From: Xiphydria camelus
Taxonomy: Eukaryota > Arthropoda > Insecta > Hymenoptera > Xiphydriidae
Length of the DNA: 64,000 nucleotides
NCBI GenBank assembly: GCA_963678675.1
Contig: OY783193.1
Location: 24,625,307-24,689,306, forward strand
Direction: 5' to 3'
The translations under genes and the position numbers were made by a program. The notes beneath the pieces were generated by a model, which was given only the letters and a program-made list of their open reading frames with translations, was not told the origin of the DNA and did not search any database. Of the stretch, positions 44,800-55,470 are shown one piece after another; position 1 is the stretch's first letter, and every line of letters begins with the position of its first letter.

Positions 44800-45213
44800 C
44801 GTCTAACACTTTAAAGGTGTCGCCGGAGAGTCAGCTAGCTGTTTCAACTGTAACTGTATTGTAATTTTTAGAAGTGTACGTTATTTCCTCCTGGAAATGT
44901 ATACTCACGACAGAGTTTTTTATTACAGTAAAAATGTCTAGAATCGTTGTTGTTTGAGATACTGCTTAGTGATTTCTCAAAGAAATTTTTTCCCAACGTT
45001 GGTAGATAATTTTACAAGAATTTAAATAAAATTGATTTATTTTGAAATTATAAATTCTCGAATATATTGCAATATTATTACAATTTTGCAATAATATATT
45101 TGAGCGCAAGTATTTATAAAATTAAATTTAAGCAAAGTCATTGCAATATTAAATATTTTCTGGATAGTTGCTTTCAATTAAAAACGTAATTAAAGTTGTC
45201 CTTCTTATAAATT
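44800..45213. other. A/T-rich unassigned sequence
   Basis: No ORF, terminus or RNA motif seen. Confidence 0.4.
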
Positions 45214-45450
45214 GTTATTTCAAGGACAGTCCTCAAAGAAACCGATTAATGTATTGTTACTTTGGGGACTGTCCCCAAAGTAACACCAATTTTGGCTGTC
45301 CTCGAACTACACGTAAGACTTGCGTTGATGATTTCGGGGACTGTCCTCAAAGTATACACTTCATGAGTAAAAATTTCGGGGACTGTCCTCAAAGTACACA
45401 AATGTCCCCGAAGTAACCGATCAGTGCACGGAAATGTCCTCGAACTACAC
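45214..45450 (-). repeat. Right array of subterminal motif (TGTCCCCAAAGTAAC)
   Basis: TGTCCTCAAAG or TGTCCCCAAAG, with its complement CTTTGGGGACA, occurs at about 45224, 45257, 45270, 45342 and 45385, plus CGAACTAC or CGAAGTAAC variants at 45298, 45405 and 45437. Some copies are paired back to back as ACTTTGGGGACTGTCCCC. Confidence 0.75.
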
Positions 45451-45457
45451 GTTACGC

Positions 45458-45507
45458 ATATATATATATATATATATATAATATATATATATATATATAA
45501 TATATAT

Positions 45508-45550
<43 letters not shown>

Positions 45551-45580
45551 CACTGGCGCACTGGCGCACGTGTTCTTATA

Positions 45581-45670
<90 letters not shown>

Positions 45671-45700
45671 TATATATATTATATATATATATATTATATA
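45458..45700. repeat. (AT)n microsatellite
   Basis: Almost pure AT dinucleotide, broken near 45548-45577 by ACACTGGCGCACTGGCGCAC, a copy of the outer repeat of the subterminal-repeat structure. A matching (AT)n lies at 39766-39804. Confidence 0.95.
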
Positions 45701-46079
45701 ACTGTGATACTATTAAACGGTATGAACCGTTGTGTCTAATTCAAAAAGAGCATTTAGTTTACTCTCTCTTAACTCTGCCATCGGTACTGTTTAATAGTGT
45801 CACAGTCATAAATACAAATGCGCACTGGCGTACGTGTTCTTTCGATGAACGCGTGGTCCATCCTTCCTATCGCATACTTTCTTTCTCAACTGAGATTCTA
45901 GATTAACTCTCGCTAGATTGCTCTCAATGCTGTGTCCACTTGTGAGTTAAGTGTCGGACAGCTCTAGCGAGAGTAAATCTAGCTAAAAACATTTGTATTC
46001 ATGATGCTATATATTATACTCCCGCGACCGGCATGCTCAAGTGGCCGATACTCGCGTCGCCGAGACTGTTCCGTCGCAC

Positions 46080-46558
46080 AATTATGTTTTCTTTTATTTT
46101 ACAACGATCTATTTTGTTGTTTGGCAATATGTTTGTATGTACTCGAAAGAGCTCTTTCTGCTCTAAAAAACTGTTATAATTGTTATTTTGAATAATTAAA
46201 TTTTTTATTATTTTTCGGGCTTAGAAATGGAATATCCAGGGGGCAAAAATCAGCAGTTTTGACATCTGCTTTTCTTCGATTTTCATCGAGGTCAAAAAAC
46301 TGCCGTATACGGCAGGTGTTATAGGCGATCTTTGATAAAAAAAAGATGTCGAAAATTCTGATTTTTTCCTCCTGGATATTCCATTTCTAAGCCTGAAAAA
46401 TAATAAAAAATTGTTATTCGAATAAACAATTTTAACAGTTTTGTAGAGCAGAAAGAGCTCTTTCGAATGAATATAAATACTTTGCGGAACAGCAAACAAA
46501 TCGTTGTAAAATGAAAGAAAATAAAAGAAAACGCTACGAACTTATTTTCCAACCCAAT
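46080..46558. mobile_element. Palindromic mariner-derived element, left-arm copy
   Basis: Two inverted mariner 5' regions meet near 46290-46320. The right terminus is ...TTATTTTCCAACCCAA, followed by TA, a mariner-type end. Each half keeps ATGGAATATCCAGG as a transposase start. No transposase remains. Confidence 0.7.
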
Positions 46559-47251
46559 AGCATCGCGATCATAAATACTTCGTCAAACTAGGGTTCATCT
46601 CGCCATCAGCGAAGCAGTACATTTAGGCGAATCCAGGCTGCTAATGAGTTCGTAGTCCCGCACCTTTCCTGAAAGGGTTAATTACTGGACGAATCGGAAT
46701 GAACCTTTGCCGAAATATTCGGTTATCTATTGAAATCGTCATTTCTCTCCTTTACAAAGCTGAATGCATTTCGAATGCATTCGAAATATAGCGGTATCTG
46801 CGAGAAGTGGTTCATTACAATTCGTTCGGTAATTAGCCTTCCGGAAAAGGTGCAGGACTGCGAATACATAAGCAGTCCTCGTTTGCCAAAATGTACCACC
46901 CGAACTGCGTGCACTATAATGTGCACTATAATAGAATTTGTAATGTATGTGAAATTCTGAGAAACAGCGATTAATGTTTTATCACTGTCAAATTTAGAAG
47001 TAAAATTCCTTGATTCCGTTTATGATTTTCTAGAAATTTGTCAGTTTAGTGAATACTTCGTTCGTTCGATCAAAGTTACTTCGTATACTCAGAAAAGAGT
47101 TTATTTCCAATTAATAAGTGTATACTTGATTATGGCGGAAAAAATATTTTGTTAGACCAAGTAAGTAAATATACTGGGTGATTCTTTAATATTGCGACAA
47201 ACTTCAAGGATGGGTTCCTTGGATGAAAATAAGAAAAAAAATCAAACAAAA

Positions 47252-47453
47252 CGTGTGGCCGCCACACGCAGAAGAAGTGAAACTTCGATACCAGTTTCTC
47301 TGAATTTGATTCCGGTGGTATTAGTTTCAATTGACTCTACGAAAAAGGATTGTAGAAGACTTGTATAGAGCCAATTGAAATTAATACCATCGGAATCAAA
47401 TTCAGAGAAACTGGTATCGAAGTTTCACTTCTTCCGCGTGTGGCGGCCACACG
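47252..47453. repeat. 202-bp palindrome, copy 3
   Basis: Two Helentron-like 3' ends head to head, flanked by AAAA and TTTT. It stands alone here, without a 5' end beside it. Confidence 0.9.
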
Positions 47454-48274
47454 TTTTTTTTAAACGTGCTAACCAATGATTAATCAATCCTCATGCTTTC
47501 ATTATTCTATAAAAACTATTTTATATTATATGTTAGTATAATTTTGTATGTTTTATATTATATGTTTTATATATTATTTAAAAGGCGCCTCTATAATGCT
47601 GTCTTGAATAAATAACGAGAAAATGATAATCAACAATACATTACAATTACTTTAGAATGAGTATCAACGTTGTTTTCTTGCATTGGTTGCAGTTACTATA
47701 AAGTGTTTTTAGTTGCACAAGTGTATTTTTTTTAAATGTTATTTTTAAATGTGCTAACCAATGATTAATCAATCATCATGCTTTCATTAATGAGGGTAAA
47801 TACTGCTTCGTACACCGATACAGTGAGCTTGGAGTAGTAAGTGGGGAAGCTAGCACTCGGTGAAAGGGGACCACCGAGTCGTGGCGGAGAGAGCCGATGC
47901 GTCCCGAGTTAGTGTATAGCCATTCCAGTGACGCCTCACGACGCTACGCTAACAGCCGTTCTCACCGCCGAAGCGCAGCATAAGATGTTTCACATCAAAA
48001 AAGGAAGCGACACCTCTATGCGGGTAAAGTCACTGTGTGCGTTCCCTTTTTGCAAAATCTACATACCGACAATAATTTTGAAAGCGCACTGCATGACTTT
48101 ACAGTGCTGTTGTAGTGACGATCGCTGTGCAGTCATAGTAACCTCACTCGCCGTTTCCACTCCGTGTCGCCACTGTGACGTCCACGGGGGCACGCACGAT
48201 AAGTTCACTGTGATGTTTCCTAAATCCACCGCGTGACTGCACAGTGCGCTCCTAGTGACGAAACTTGGCTATCG
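47454..48274. other. Inner spacer of the large inverted repeat
   Basis: AACCAATGATTAATCAAT occurs at 47468 and 47757, with CATGCTTTCATT after it, as old direct repeats. A GC-richer block at 47810-48270 has open frames to 102 codons with no family signature. Confidence 0.4.
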
Positions 48275-48585
48275 GGGCAGTTGCAGGACCTTGAAATTTA
48301 CCTTCGGCCTGGCTTGGTCGGTACTCGAGTCATTTTTTACCGATAGAAGTCGAGTCGGTAGTTAGAGTTGGTGTCAATTCGGGAGATCTCGAAGTGTCTA
48401 ATCTCAAAATCGTGAATTTGGGAATAATGGAAATTACTCACCATAATTCACAAATTCACGATTTTGAGATTAGACGCTTCGATCTCCCGAATTGACACCA
48501 ACTCTAATTCACAAAAATGACTCGAGTACTGACCAAGCCCGGCCGAAGGTAAATTTCAAGGTCCTGCAACTGTGCGGTACAGAGC
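48275..48585. mobile_element. ~310-bp palindromic MITE
   Basis: It begins GTTGCAGGACCTTGAAATTT, then CCTTCGGCCTGGCTTGGTC, and ends with the complement. Inner arms with CAATTCGGGAGATC meet near 48430. Relatives are at 37640-37860 and in 33560 and 34690. Confidence 0.85.
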
Positions 48586-48599
48586 GGGACATACGGTAT

Positions 48600-48905
48600 A
48601 AGTGTGAATTTATTTGAAATCATAAGTGCATAAACATCGAATATAATTTTCTATCTGTCTGAATTTCTTATTTTGAAGGAAAAAAACGCGGCGTTCTTTT
48701 TTATGAAAATTTTTTTATAAATTTTTTGTCGTCGAATTTTTTAATATCTTTTGATTTACAATAATTTTCCTTTCAAATGGTGCCTTTTATTTTTTATATA
48801 TAAATCTTGAACATGGCGATTTTAATTGATTTTTAATCTTTTTTGGAGAGTATTTTACGTATCAATTTTGTTGGCACTGAATGAACTGCCGCCTTTTTTT
48901 ACAGA
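48600..48905. mobile_element. Half copy of the GGCGGCATGTTCATTCAG MITE
   Basis: Matches one arm of 35300-35565, from AAACGCGGCGTTC to ATGAACTGCCGCC, then TTTTTTTACAGAG. The other arm is missing. Confidence 0.8.
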
Positions 48906-48979
48906 GATTACAATACTCCTGGAAGTCGTATTGAAAAGGCCTAGGTGTATAATAATAAGACTGATTTTACAAAACAAAA

Positions 48980-49181
48980 CGTGTGGCCGCCACACGCGGA
49001 AGAAGTGAAACTTCGATACCAGTTTCTCTGAATTTGATTCCGATGGTATTAATTTCAATTGGCTCTATACAAGTCTTCTACAATGCTTCTTCGTAGAGCC
49101 AATTGAAACTAATACCACCGGAATCAAATTCAGAGAAACTGGTATCGAAGTTTCACTTCTTCCGCGTGTGGCGGCCACACG
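48980..49181. repeat. 202-bp palindrome, copy 4
   Basis: Mirror image of copy 3 across the spacer of the large inverted repeat, and part of its right arm. Confidence 0.9.
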
Positions 49182-49874
49182 TTTTGTTTGATTTTTTTTC
49201 TTATTTTCATCCAAGGAACCCATCCTTGAAGTTTGTCGCAATATTAAAGAATCACCCAGTATATTTACTTACTTGGTCTAACAAAATATTTTTTCCGCCA
49301 TAATCAAGTATACACTTATTAATTGGAAATAAACTCTTTTCTGAGTATACGAAGTAACTTTGATCGAACGAACGAAGTATTCACTAAACTGGCAAATTTC
49401 TAGAAAATCATAAACGGAATCAAGGAATTTTACTTCTAAATTTGACAGTGATAAAACATTAATCGCTGTTTCTCAGAATTTCACATACATTACAAATTCT
49501 ATTATAGTGCACATTATAGTGCACGCAGTTCGGGTGGTACATTTCGGCAAACGAGGACTGCTTATGTATTCGCAGTCCTGCACCTTTTCCGGAAGGCTAA
49601 TTACCGAACGAATTGTAATGAACCACTTCTCGCAGATACCGCTATATTTCGAATGCATTCGAAATGCATTCAGCTTTGTAAAGGAGAGAAATGACGATTT
49701 CAATAGATAACCGAGTATTTTGGCAAAGGTTCATTCCGATTCGTCCAGTAATTAACCCTTTCAGGAAAGGTGCGGGACTGCGAACTCATTAGCAGCCTGG
49801 ATTCGCCGAAATGTACTGCTTCGCTGATGGCGAGATGAACCCTAGTTTGACGAAGTATTTATGATCGCGATGTT

Positions 49875-50340
49875 ATTGGGTTGGAAAATAAGTTCGTAGC
49901 GTTTACTTTTATTTTCTTTCATTTTACAACGATTTGTTTGCTGTCTCGCAAAGTGTTTATATTCATTCGAAAGAGCTCTTTCTGCTCTACAAAACTGTTA
50001 TAATTGTTTATTCGAATAACAATTTTTTATTATTTTTCAGGCTTAGAAATGGAATATCCAGGAAGAAAAAATCAGAATTTTCGACATCTTTTTTATCAAA
50101 GACTCGCCTATAACATCTTCTCCGTATACGGCAGTTTTTTGACCTCGATGAAAAGCAAAGAGAAGCAGATTTCGAAACTGCTAATTTTTGCCCCCTGGAT
50201 GTTCCATTTCTAAGCCAGAAAAATAGTAAAAAATTTAATTATTCGAAATAACAATTATAACAGTTTTGTAGAGCAGAAAGAGCTCTTTCGAGTACATATA
50301 AACATATTGCCAATCAACAAAATAGATCGTTGTAAAATAA
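49875..50340. mobile_element. Palindromic mariner-derived element, right-arm copy
   Basis: TA then TTGGGTTGGAAAATAAG starts at 49873. ATGGAATATCCAGG at 50048 faces CCTGGATGTTCCATTTC near 50195. This is the uninterrupted version of 97-247 plus 1766-2095. Confidence 0.75.
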
Positions 50341-50430
50341 AAGAAAACATAATTGTGCGACGGAACAGTCTCGGCGACGCGAGTATCGGCCACTTGAGCA
50401 TGCCGGTCGCGGGAGTATAATATATAGCAT

Positions 50431-50653
50431 CACCGACGAAAGTCGCGTCGCGTGGTGTGTGTACACTCGTCGAGTATCGGATACCTGCGTAGCGTTGTGT
50501 GCGAAGGGCCTAAGTGGAATAGAGCATGGTCGAGATCGGTGTATGAGTGAGGCACGTACGGTAGCGTTGGAGTGTGTGGGTTTCGTTACGGTTTTTGAGG
50601 AATTTTCGTTGCATACCGCGCTTTTAGTCCCCTCAGCATAGAAGTTTCACTTC
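50431..50653 (-). mobile_element. 5' end of a Helentron-like element, minus orientation
   Basis: On the minus strand it starts GAAGTGAAACTTCTATGC at 50653 and matches 3973-4146, then 2582-2645, without their insertion. It gives the empty site for the TA-flanked transposon. 50654-50885 is unassigned. Confidence 0.65.
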
Positions 50654-51097
50654 AATAAGCCTGCGACATAGATATTTACGATAAGGGGAGACTGTCTACA
50701 AAAATAATAACTATAGAGCCTTTTGCACACTGTCTTTGAAGCACATCCAGAGCACGACACCTCAGAGACACCACTAGGCGTACCCGTCAGACGTCTTCCA
50801 ATCGAGTTCGGGACATTTTTCATTTTCCATTTAATTTCATTTATTGAGAAGGGTTTGTAGGGTTACAATTGTCTCGTCCGTTCCTAGGTGTGCCCTATAC
50901 CATTCGCGGCCTGGACTTCGTAGGGACAGGTCGCTCGCGTGTCGGCTCCGATAATTTCGGAGTTCTTCCGTGTAAACCTGCGTTCGTGAGTTGCGAGAGT
51001 GCGGTATAGTGGTAGTACGAAGTGCGGGGAAAAGCGTTAATTCGTTTATTCGAGTGCGTGGTACGTAAATCAGCCTCGCCGGCGATAAGCCACCGGA

Positions 51098-53600
51098 GTG
51101 GATTATCCAGCGCCGTCGCTTTCCCCGATCTCGCGGATTCTCTTGGGTGTGGAGACGAAGGAGGGTGCCATTGTGGAGCCCCGGCATTACGGAGATACGT
51201 TGGCAAGGTCGGCCATCGACCCCGGTGTGTCAACAACCCCCGCCCCGCCTGCTGCCCTTGGCGCGACGGTTGCGGATGAGATTAGATCCGATTGGTCGTC
51301 GCCCCTACCGTCGCCCGTCTGGAATAACGGCGCGGTGCGCATGGACCTGACGAGCGGGAAGGCGAACAACGATAGCGACGACGACGATGACGGCAGCCGC
51401 AGCGACAGCACCCTCTCTTCCGTGACGTCGATGGCGGCTTTCGCTGATGGTGCAGTCAGTGATGCATCACGCAAGGCGACCAAGCGTAAGAGCACCGTGT
51501 CGGCCAGGGATTTCCTCGTCGACACGCACGATGCCGCGCAGCCTACCGGTAGTAGTAGCAAGGACACCAGGGAGACGAGGATGGTACCCACATCCACGAA
51601 GAGAAAGAAAAAGGCTGCGAAGGGGGACTCCCTGAGCATCGCGAGCCTTTGGATGGACAGCTCGACCGATCGCCGCGACCGTGCCGACGTGGAACTCGAC
51701 GTCGAGGCTCTTTGCCGTATGGACCCAGCGGAGGCGGGTCGTACGCTCCATAAGTGGCTGACGAGGATCAACGAGGTGCGCCTGAAGAGCAGCCACCGCA
51801 AAGGGACGGAGAGCGCGAATATCCGTAAGACGGTCGCCTCGCTACAGTGCGGGGTGAATATGCTTGTGAGTAAGGCACTCGACAATTCCGCAGCCGCCGA
51901 AACGACGGCGACGATGACGACCGATGTCACCCCCAGGACGGCGTTCCTGGAAATGCGAGTTCGTGAGCTCGAACGCGACCAGAAGGACAAGGAGCGGCAG
52001 ATTGCCCGTCTGAAGAACGAAGTTGCGTGCGCGGTAAAGGCGGCCGATGCCACTGTCGATCGCATTTCTTCCTCCCCTCTGCTTCCCTCCCTTTATCCTC
52101 GTCAACCTCCGATGGACGCTTCTTCGGGAGCGATAAAGAAGACGACCGCGGCGCAGGTGTACCACTCGCCGCCCGAGGACGAGTCCTCGGAATTATCGGA
52201 ACCCGCGGAACTGACAATGGGACAACGGAATGCGCGCACGGAGAGGACTGTCGCAGTTTTCGTCGACTCCGCCAATAATGAGCGCGCGGCGATGATCCGG
52301 AGTACGAAGCAGCAGCGACCTCCCGGTAATGACGGCGGTGGCAGGTCCCTCGCCGAGAGTGAGTTAGCGACGCAGCTGCTCGAGATTGACGACTCGTTCA
52401 TCAGGCTTTCAGCGCTGAAAAATCGCATCCGCGAAGAGCTTGTGCGGGTCCGCGATACCGGACGTGCATACGTACCTTCCGCTGCGGTAGCGATGTCGGA
52501 GTGCGCGTCGCGTCGCGAGCCACTGCGCAGCGTCCCGGATGACCGCAAGTTCGCCGGTGCGGCCAGGATTGACGATGCGGGATTCCCTCCGTTGAGGTGT
52601 AATCCGGACGCGGACGGTTGGGCGACCTTCTCCGCGTCGAAGCGGAGGCGGGGAAGTCGCGGTGACGGTAGTGGCGGAGGCGCGCAGGGAGCAGTGCAGC
52701 ATCAGCCGAAAAGTGGTCAACAGCAGCAGCGGCAGCGGCAATTTCAGCATACGCAGCTGCCGCTGGTGCAGCAGCAACAGCAGCAGCAGAGTGGTCGCGC
52801 TCCGGGAGGTGGTATCCCCTGTGCCGGTGCACCGGCGGCGCGATCGCGTCGACGAAGGAGGCGACGAATTCCCAAAACGTCGGTCGTGTCCATCACGGGC
52901 AAGGATGCGAACTTTCCCTACAAGGACGCTCTGACAACGATTAAGGCGCGGATCGACACCGACAGAATCGGCATCGCGGCGCTCCATACCCGGCCGTCGA
53001 TCACGGGCGGTATCCTCGTCGAGGTGCTCGGCGAGAATTCGAAAGACGGCGCCTCCGCCTTGGCGGCCGAAATCAGCGCGATTGTCGGTGAAAGGGCCAA
53101 GGTTGTGGTACCTATGAAATGCGGCGAGGTGCGTATCTCCGGAATGGACGTCCCCATTACCCCCGAGGAAGTGGCGGCGGCGCTCGCGGCAACCACCGGT
53201 TGCATGCCGAATAAGATTAAAGTGGGGCCTATCCAAGCCGGTCGGCGAGGCACGAACGCGGTCTGGGTCAAACTTCCCCTCGAGTGCGCTATTCGCGCGG
53301 GCAAGGCCGGAAAGCTGCGCATAGGATGGACGATCACCAGAGTAGAGCTCCTCGAGGACAGGCCGCTCCAGTGTTACCGCTGTTGGAACTACGGGCACGT
53401 AAAGGTGGTGAACCCGGACACGCGGCGAGCGCCTGCACCACGGTCTCAGTGAAGTGTTTCCCGTGCCTGGATATCGGCGCGCCCTTCGCGCACCGCATGG
53501 GCAGCGTGTACTGCACGGCTGCCAAAACACGTCCTCTGACGTCTCGTAGAATAGCCGCCGCATCTGGTGCCGCTCTCAGCGCTCCTCGTCATAATGACTA
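51098..53600 (+). pseudogene. ORF1 (Gag-like, zinc-knuckle) of the R1-clade element, frameshifted near its end
   Basis: 784 codons are open from ATG 51098 to 53452. Parts in order are a Ser/Asp-rich N-terminus, a basic patch (STKRKKKAAKG), a coiled-coil-like stretch near residue 285 (MRVRELERDQKDKERQIARL), a Gln-rich run near residue 570, and an arginine run (RSRRRRRRRIPKT). A compact region before the zinc knuckles contains VRISGMDVPITPEEV. The first knuckle is CYRCWNYGHV. The frame then shifts near 53405, and the next frame (to about 53600) has HAASAC and CFPCLDIGAPFAHRMGSVYC. Part of knuckle 2 is deleted. ORF1 proteins of this clade bind element RNA and guide targeting. Confidence 0.82.
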
Positions 53601-53740
53601 AATTTCTGCAGGCCAACTTAAATCACTGCGAGGGCGCCCAAAATTTGTGCATCCAACACGCAACGGAATGGGGGATAGACGTCGTCATCCTCGCGGAGCC
53701 GTACAGAGTACCCATATTATCGTCGTCTGCCTCGCATCGC
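53594..53740 (+). pseudogene. ORF2 start: AP-like endonuclease N-terminus
   Basis: ATG 53594 opens MTKFLQANLNHCEGAQNLC, then GIDVVILAEPYRVP. This is the first strand and the catalytic Glu region of an R1/TRAS-type endonuclease. After about 50 residues the frame enters unrelated sequence, so the catalytic remainder and the RT are lost. Confidence 0.75.
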
Positions 53741-54395
53741 GCGGAGTGGCATATGCGTGCGTTTCGTCGGCGCACATGCAGGGGTAGTGGCTGCTTTTCA
53801 TCCCCCCCCCGTCATTTTCATTCAATTCACCGTTCGCTCACTCATTCACTCATTCTGTCATCGCACCGAGGTACCACCCGGGGCCTCATCCCAATCACAC
53901 CTCTCCCATCATCCCTCGGCAGTGACGCGCGAGTTTGCGCGCGGTGCCGGCGAGATTCTTCAATCTCGCCAAGGACGCTGCACCGCTGCTGCGGGCGTGC
54001 TGTCGCTGTCGGGCCACCTAAGGTAGTGGCATCGGGATAACGCTCGTGGTTCAGCGATCCCGGTGTCTCTGCTGGCATCACCTGCCTATACGCATTTGCT
54101 TGATGACGTGAGAGTGACGCGCTCTCGCCCCGGGGACTTACCGTGTAATAGCTCTTCTTTGCAAGAGGTGTCACCGGAAGTCTCCAGCCCTCGTTTGCGC
54201 TTAGCGCTTGCGGGGAAGGGGCTGGAAAGCAAGAGGGGTTTAGTGGGTAGTGGGCCCTGAGACACTGCACTATCTCGTCTCAGGATAACCCGAGCCCCAC
54301 ACACCTCCGGATCCTGGCCAGATCCGGGGATGGTGAATAAATGCATTCGCCTCTCTATAAAAAAAAAGGTGTGCCCTATACCGGAGATCGGGACA

Positions 54396-54834
54396 GTATT
54401 AGTGTCAAACTCGAAAGAAGTATGTTGACCCGCAGGTACAACTCACCCGTATCTGCTTTCGCATACCGGAGGTGTTTGGCGTAAAGTTTTACATCCACTA
54501 AACTAGACTGATACACCTGCGAAGGAAACACAGTAAACTGCTGGCATAGGAAAAACCCCGTCTTCACCCGCGAGGGATTATAAGACGGGAGGAGCCGGTC
54601 CTCTTTAAAGGACAGTGACCGCTTGGCCGTCCACCCAATTGCCGAGCTTCGAAAAGCCCGATGATTCGGTGGCCGTTTACCAGCGAGGGCCCCGAGGAGG
54701 TGGGTCACTTGTGCGTTCACTGCTCCAACACCTCCGACGCCTCTTAAAAATGATGCAGTACCGCATATGTCCGACAATCCTATTGTGAACGAATGCGGAA
54801 TTAGAGAGCAGACCTGCATGCTATTCTGCTAGAT
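54396..54834 (-). mobile_element. Short internally deleted R1 element (SIDE-like)
   Basis: Flanked by near-identical 14-mers, CGGAGATCGGGACA (54382-54395) and CGGAGATCGAGACA (54835-54848), the R1-type target duplication. On the minus strand it begins ATCTAGCAGAATAGCATGC and ends with a 3' UTR block homologous to 57360-57690 and 56123-56490. With about 439 bp and no ORF2, it is a non-autonomous R1 derivative. Confidence 0.75.
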
Positions 54835-54908
54835 CGGAGATCGAGACAGCGGGAATCTCGTTGATCCACTCGCGCGCATCACTAATTAGACGACGAGGCA
54901 TGCGGCTA
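54835..54908 (-). rRNA. 74-bp 28S rRNA fragment between R2 and R1 sites, copy 1
   Basis: On the minus strand it reads TAGCCGCATGCCTCGTCG, then CTAATTAGTG, CAACGAGATTCCCGCTGTC. This is the conserved 28S stretch that starts at the R2 cleavage site and ends at the R1 site, exactly 74 bp. It is diverged from functional 28S and is a relic. Just beyond TAGCC lies CTGAATAAACATTTATTA, similar to the R2 tail at 63505-63520. Confidence 0.8.
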
Positions 54909-55470
54909 TAATAAATGTTTATTCAGATATACAGACTGTCCCAGAAAATACACGCCAGCGTAGTTGGGTTGCATATCGGTAGGCGCAGTCGGATCCAAGA
55001 TGGTTCCCTAAAATTCGGTGACAATACCGATAGCCAGGACTCGAACCAAATAGCAGGGACTCGAACCAAATGGACGTTTCAGTCCTAAAAACATCGGTTA
55101 TCTCAATAGTGGTGAATGTGACAGATGCTCTGACAGATTGATAATCGTTTGCATTTCTTTTTTGAATAATCGAGAGTGAACGGAAGCAGTTATATTTTTT
55201 GATGTGTAAACATCTATGCTATGGCTCTACGGTGGGACCTTCCTGGGAAATCGAGCGTCAGACGTAAGCCGTGTACATGTGACTGCGCCAGTGTGTGTGT
55301 GGCGCTACTGCGCATAATATTCGCGCAAGCTGGATTATCTCAACGGGAAAACATTTTAGAGAAAAATGTTTAATACAAAACTTTAAGGATTTTCCCGTGG
55401 CTACCCTGTGGTCGTATTTTGACCTTGATCATGACCTTTAAGGTAATATCAAATGCCTTCCTAAGGCATA
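54909..55470. other. Unassigned, with a fragment of the tandem-unit repeat
   Basis: 55075-55190 (TGGACGTTTCAGTCCTAAA, then GTGGTGAATGTGACAGA) matches 31145-31255 in the tandem repeat unit. GCCAGGACTCGAACCAAATAG is duplicated at 55035. No ORF. Confidence 0.5.

Larger units (their letters stand above)
39695..45895. mobile_element. ~6.2-kb inverted-repeat structure with arrays of a subterminal motif
   Basis: The outer inverted repeat is 39695-39768 against 45823-45895 (GAAGGATGGACCACGCG, then CGAAAGAACACGT and GCCAGTGCGC). (AT)n tracts follow on the inside. Then come arrays of TACTTTGRGGACA-type motifs pointing inward at both ends. Between the arrays lie several independent foldbacks, and no transposase. 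Symmetrical subterminal arrays are typical of DNA transposons whose transposase binds many sites. The family is not recognised, and it may be one large element or two pieces of one family. Confidence 0.55.
46004..50430. repeat. Large inverted repeat with 1.45-kb arms
   Basis: The left arm, 46004-47453, and right arm, 48980-50430, are near-identical reverse complements. Even short frames are copied exactly (46723-46926 and 49507-49710). Outer ends are ATGCTATATATTATACTCCC and its complement. Each arm holds the palindromic mariner derivative and ends inward with the 202-bp palindrome. A 1.5-kb spacer separates them. Confidence 0.95.
50902..54366 (+). mobile_element. R1-clade non-LTR retrotransposon, internally deleted
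   Basis: A 16-bp target duplication, AGGTGTGCCCTATACC, lies at 50886-50901 and 54367-54382. The order is 5' UTR, ORF1 (to about 53600), the start of ORF2, then a jump to a 3' UTR with a short A tail (54357-54367). The whole RT is missing although both ends are present, so the loss was internal. The element is GC-rich, unlike its surroundings. Confidence 0.85.

Noticed and set aside
47928..48236. 102-codon frame in the inverted-repeat spacer
   Set aside because: Cys/Ser-rich without zinc-finger spacing, no start context or family signature.
13040..49303. Recurring 60-70 codon frame with ESNSEKLVSKFHFF at four places
   Set aside because: It is the translation of the 202-bp palindrome, not a conserved gene.
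46723..49710. Identical 67-codon frames at 46723-46926 and 49507-49710 as a duplicated gene
   Set aside because: Identity comes from the large inverted repeat; codon content and lack of motifs do not support a protein.
52409..53563. 384-codon minus-strand open frame opposite the R1-clade ORF1
   Set aside because: GC-rich ORF1 DNA leaves the antisense frame open; the product is Arg/Leu-rich low-complexity text without a domain.
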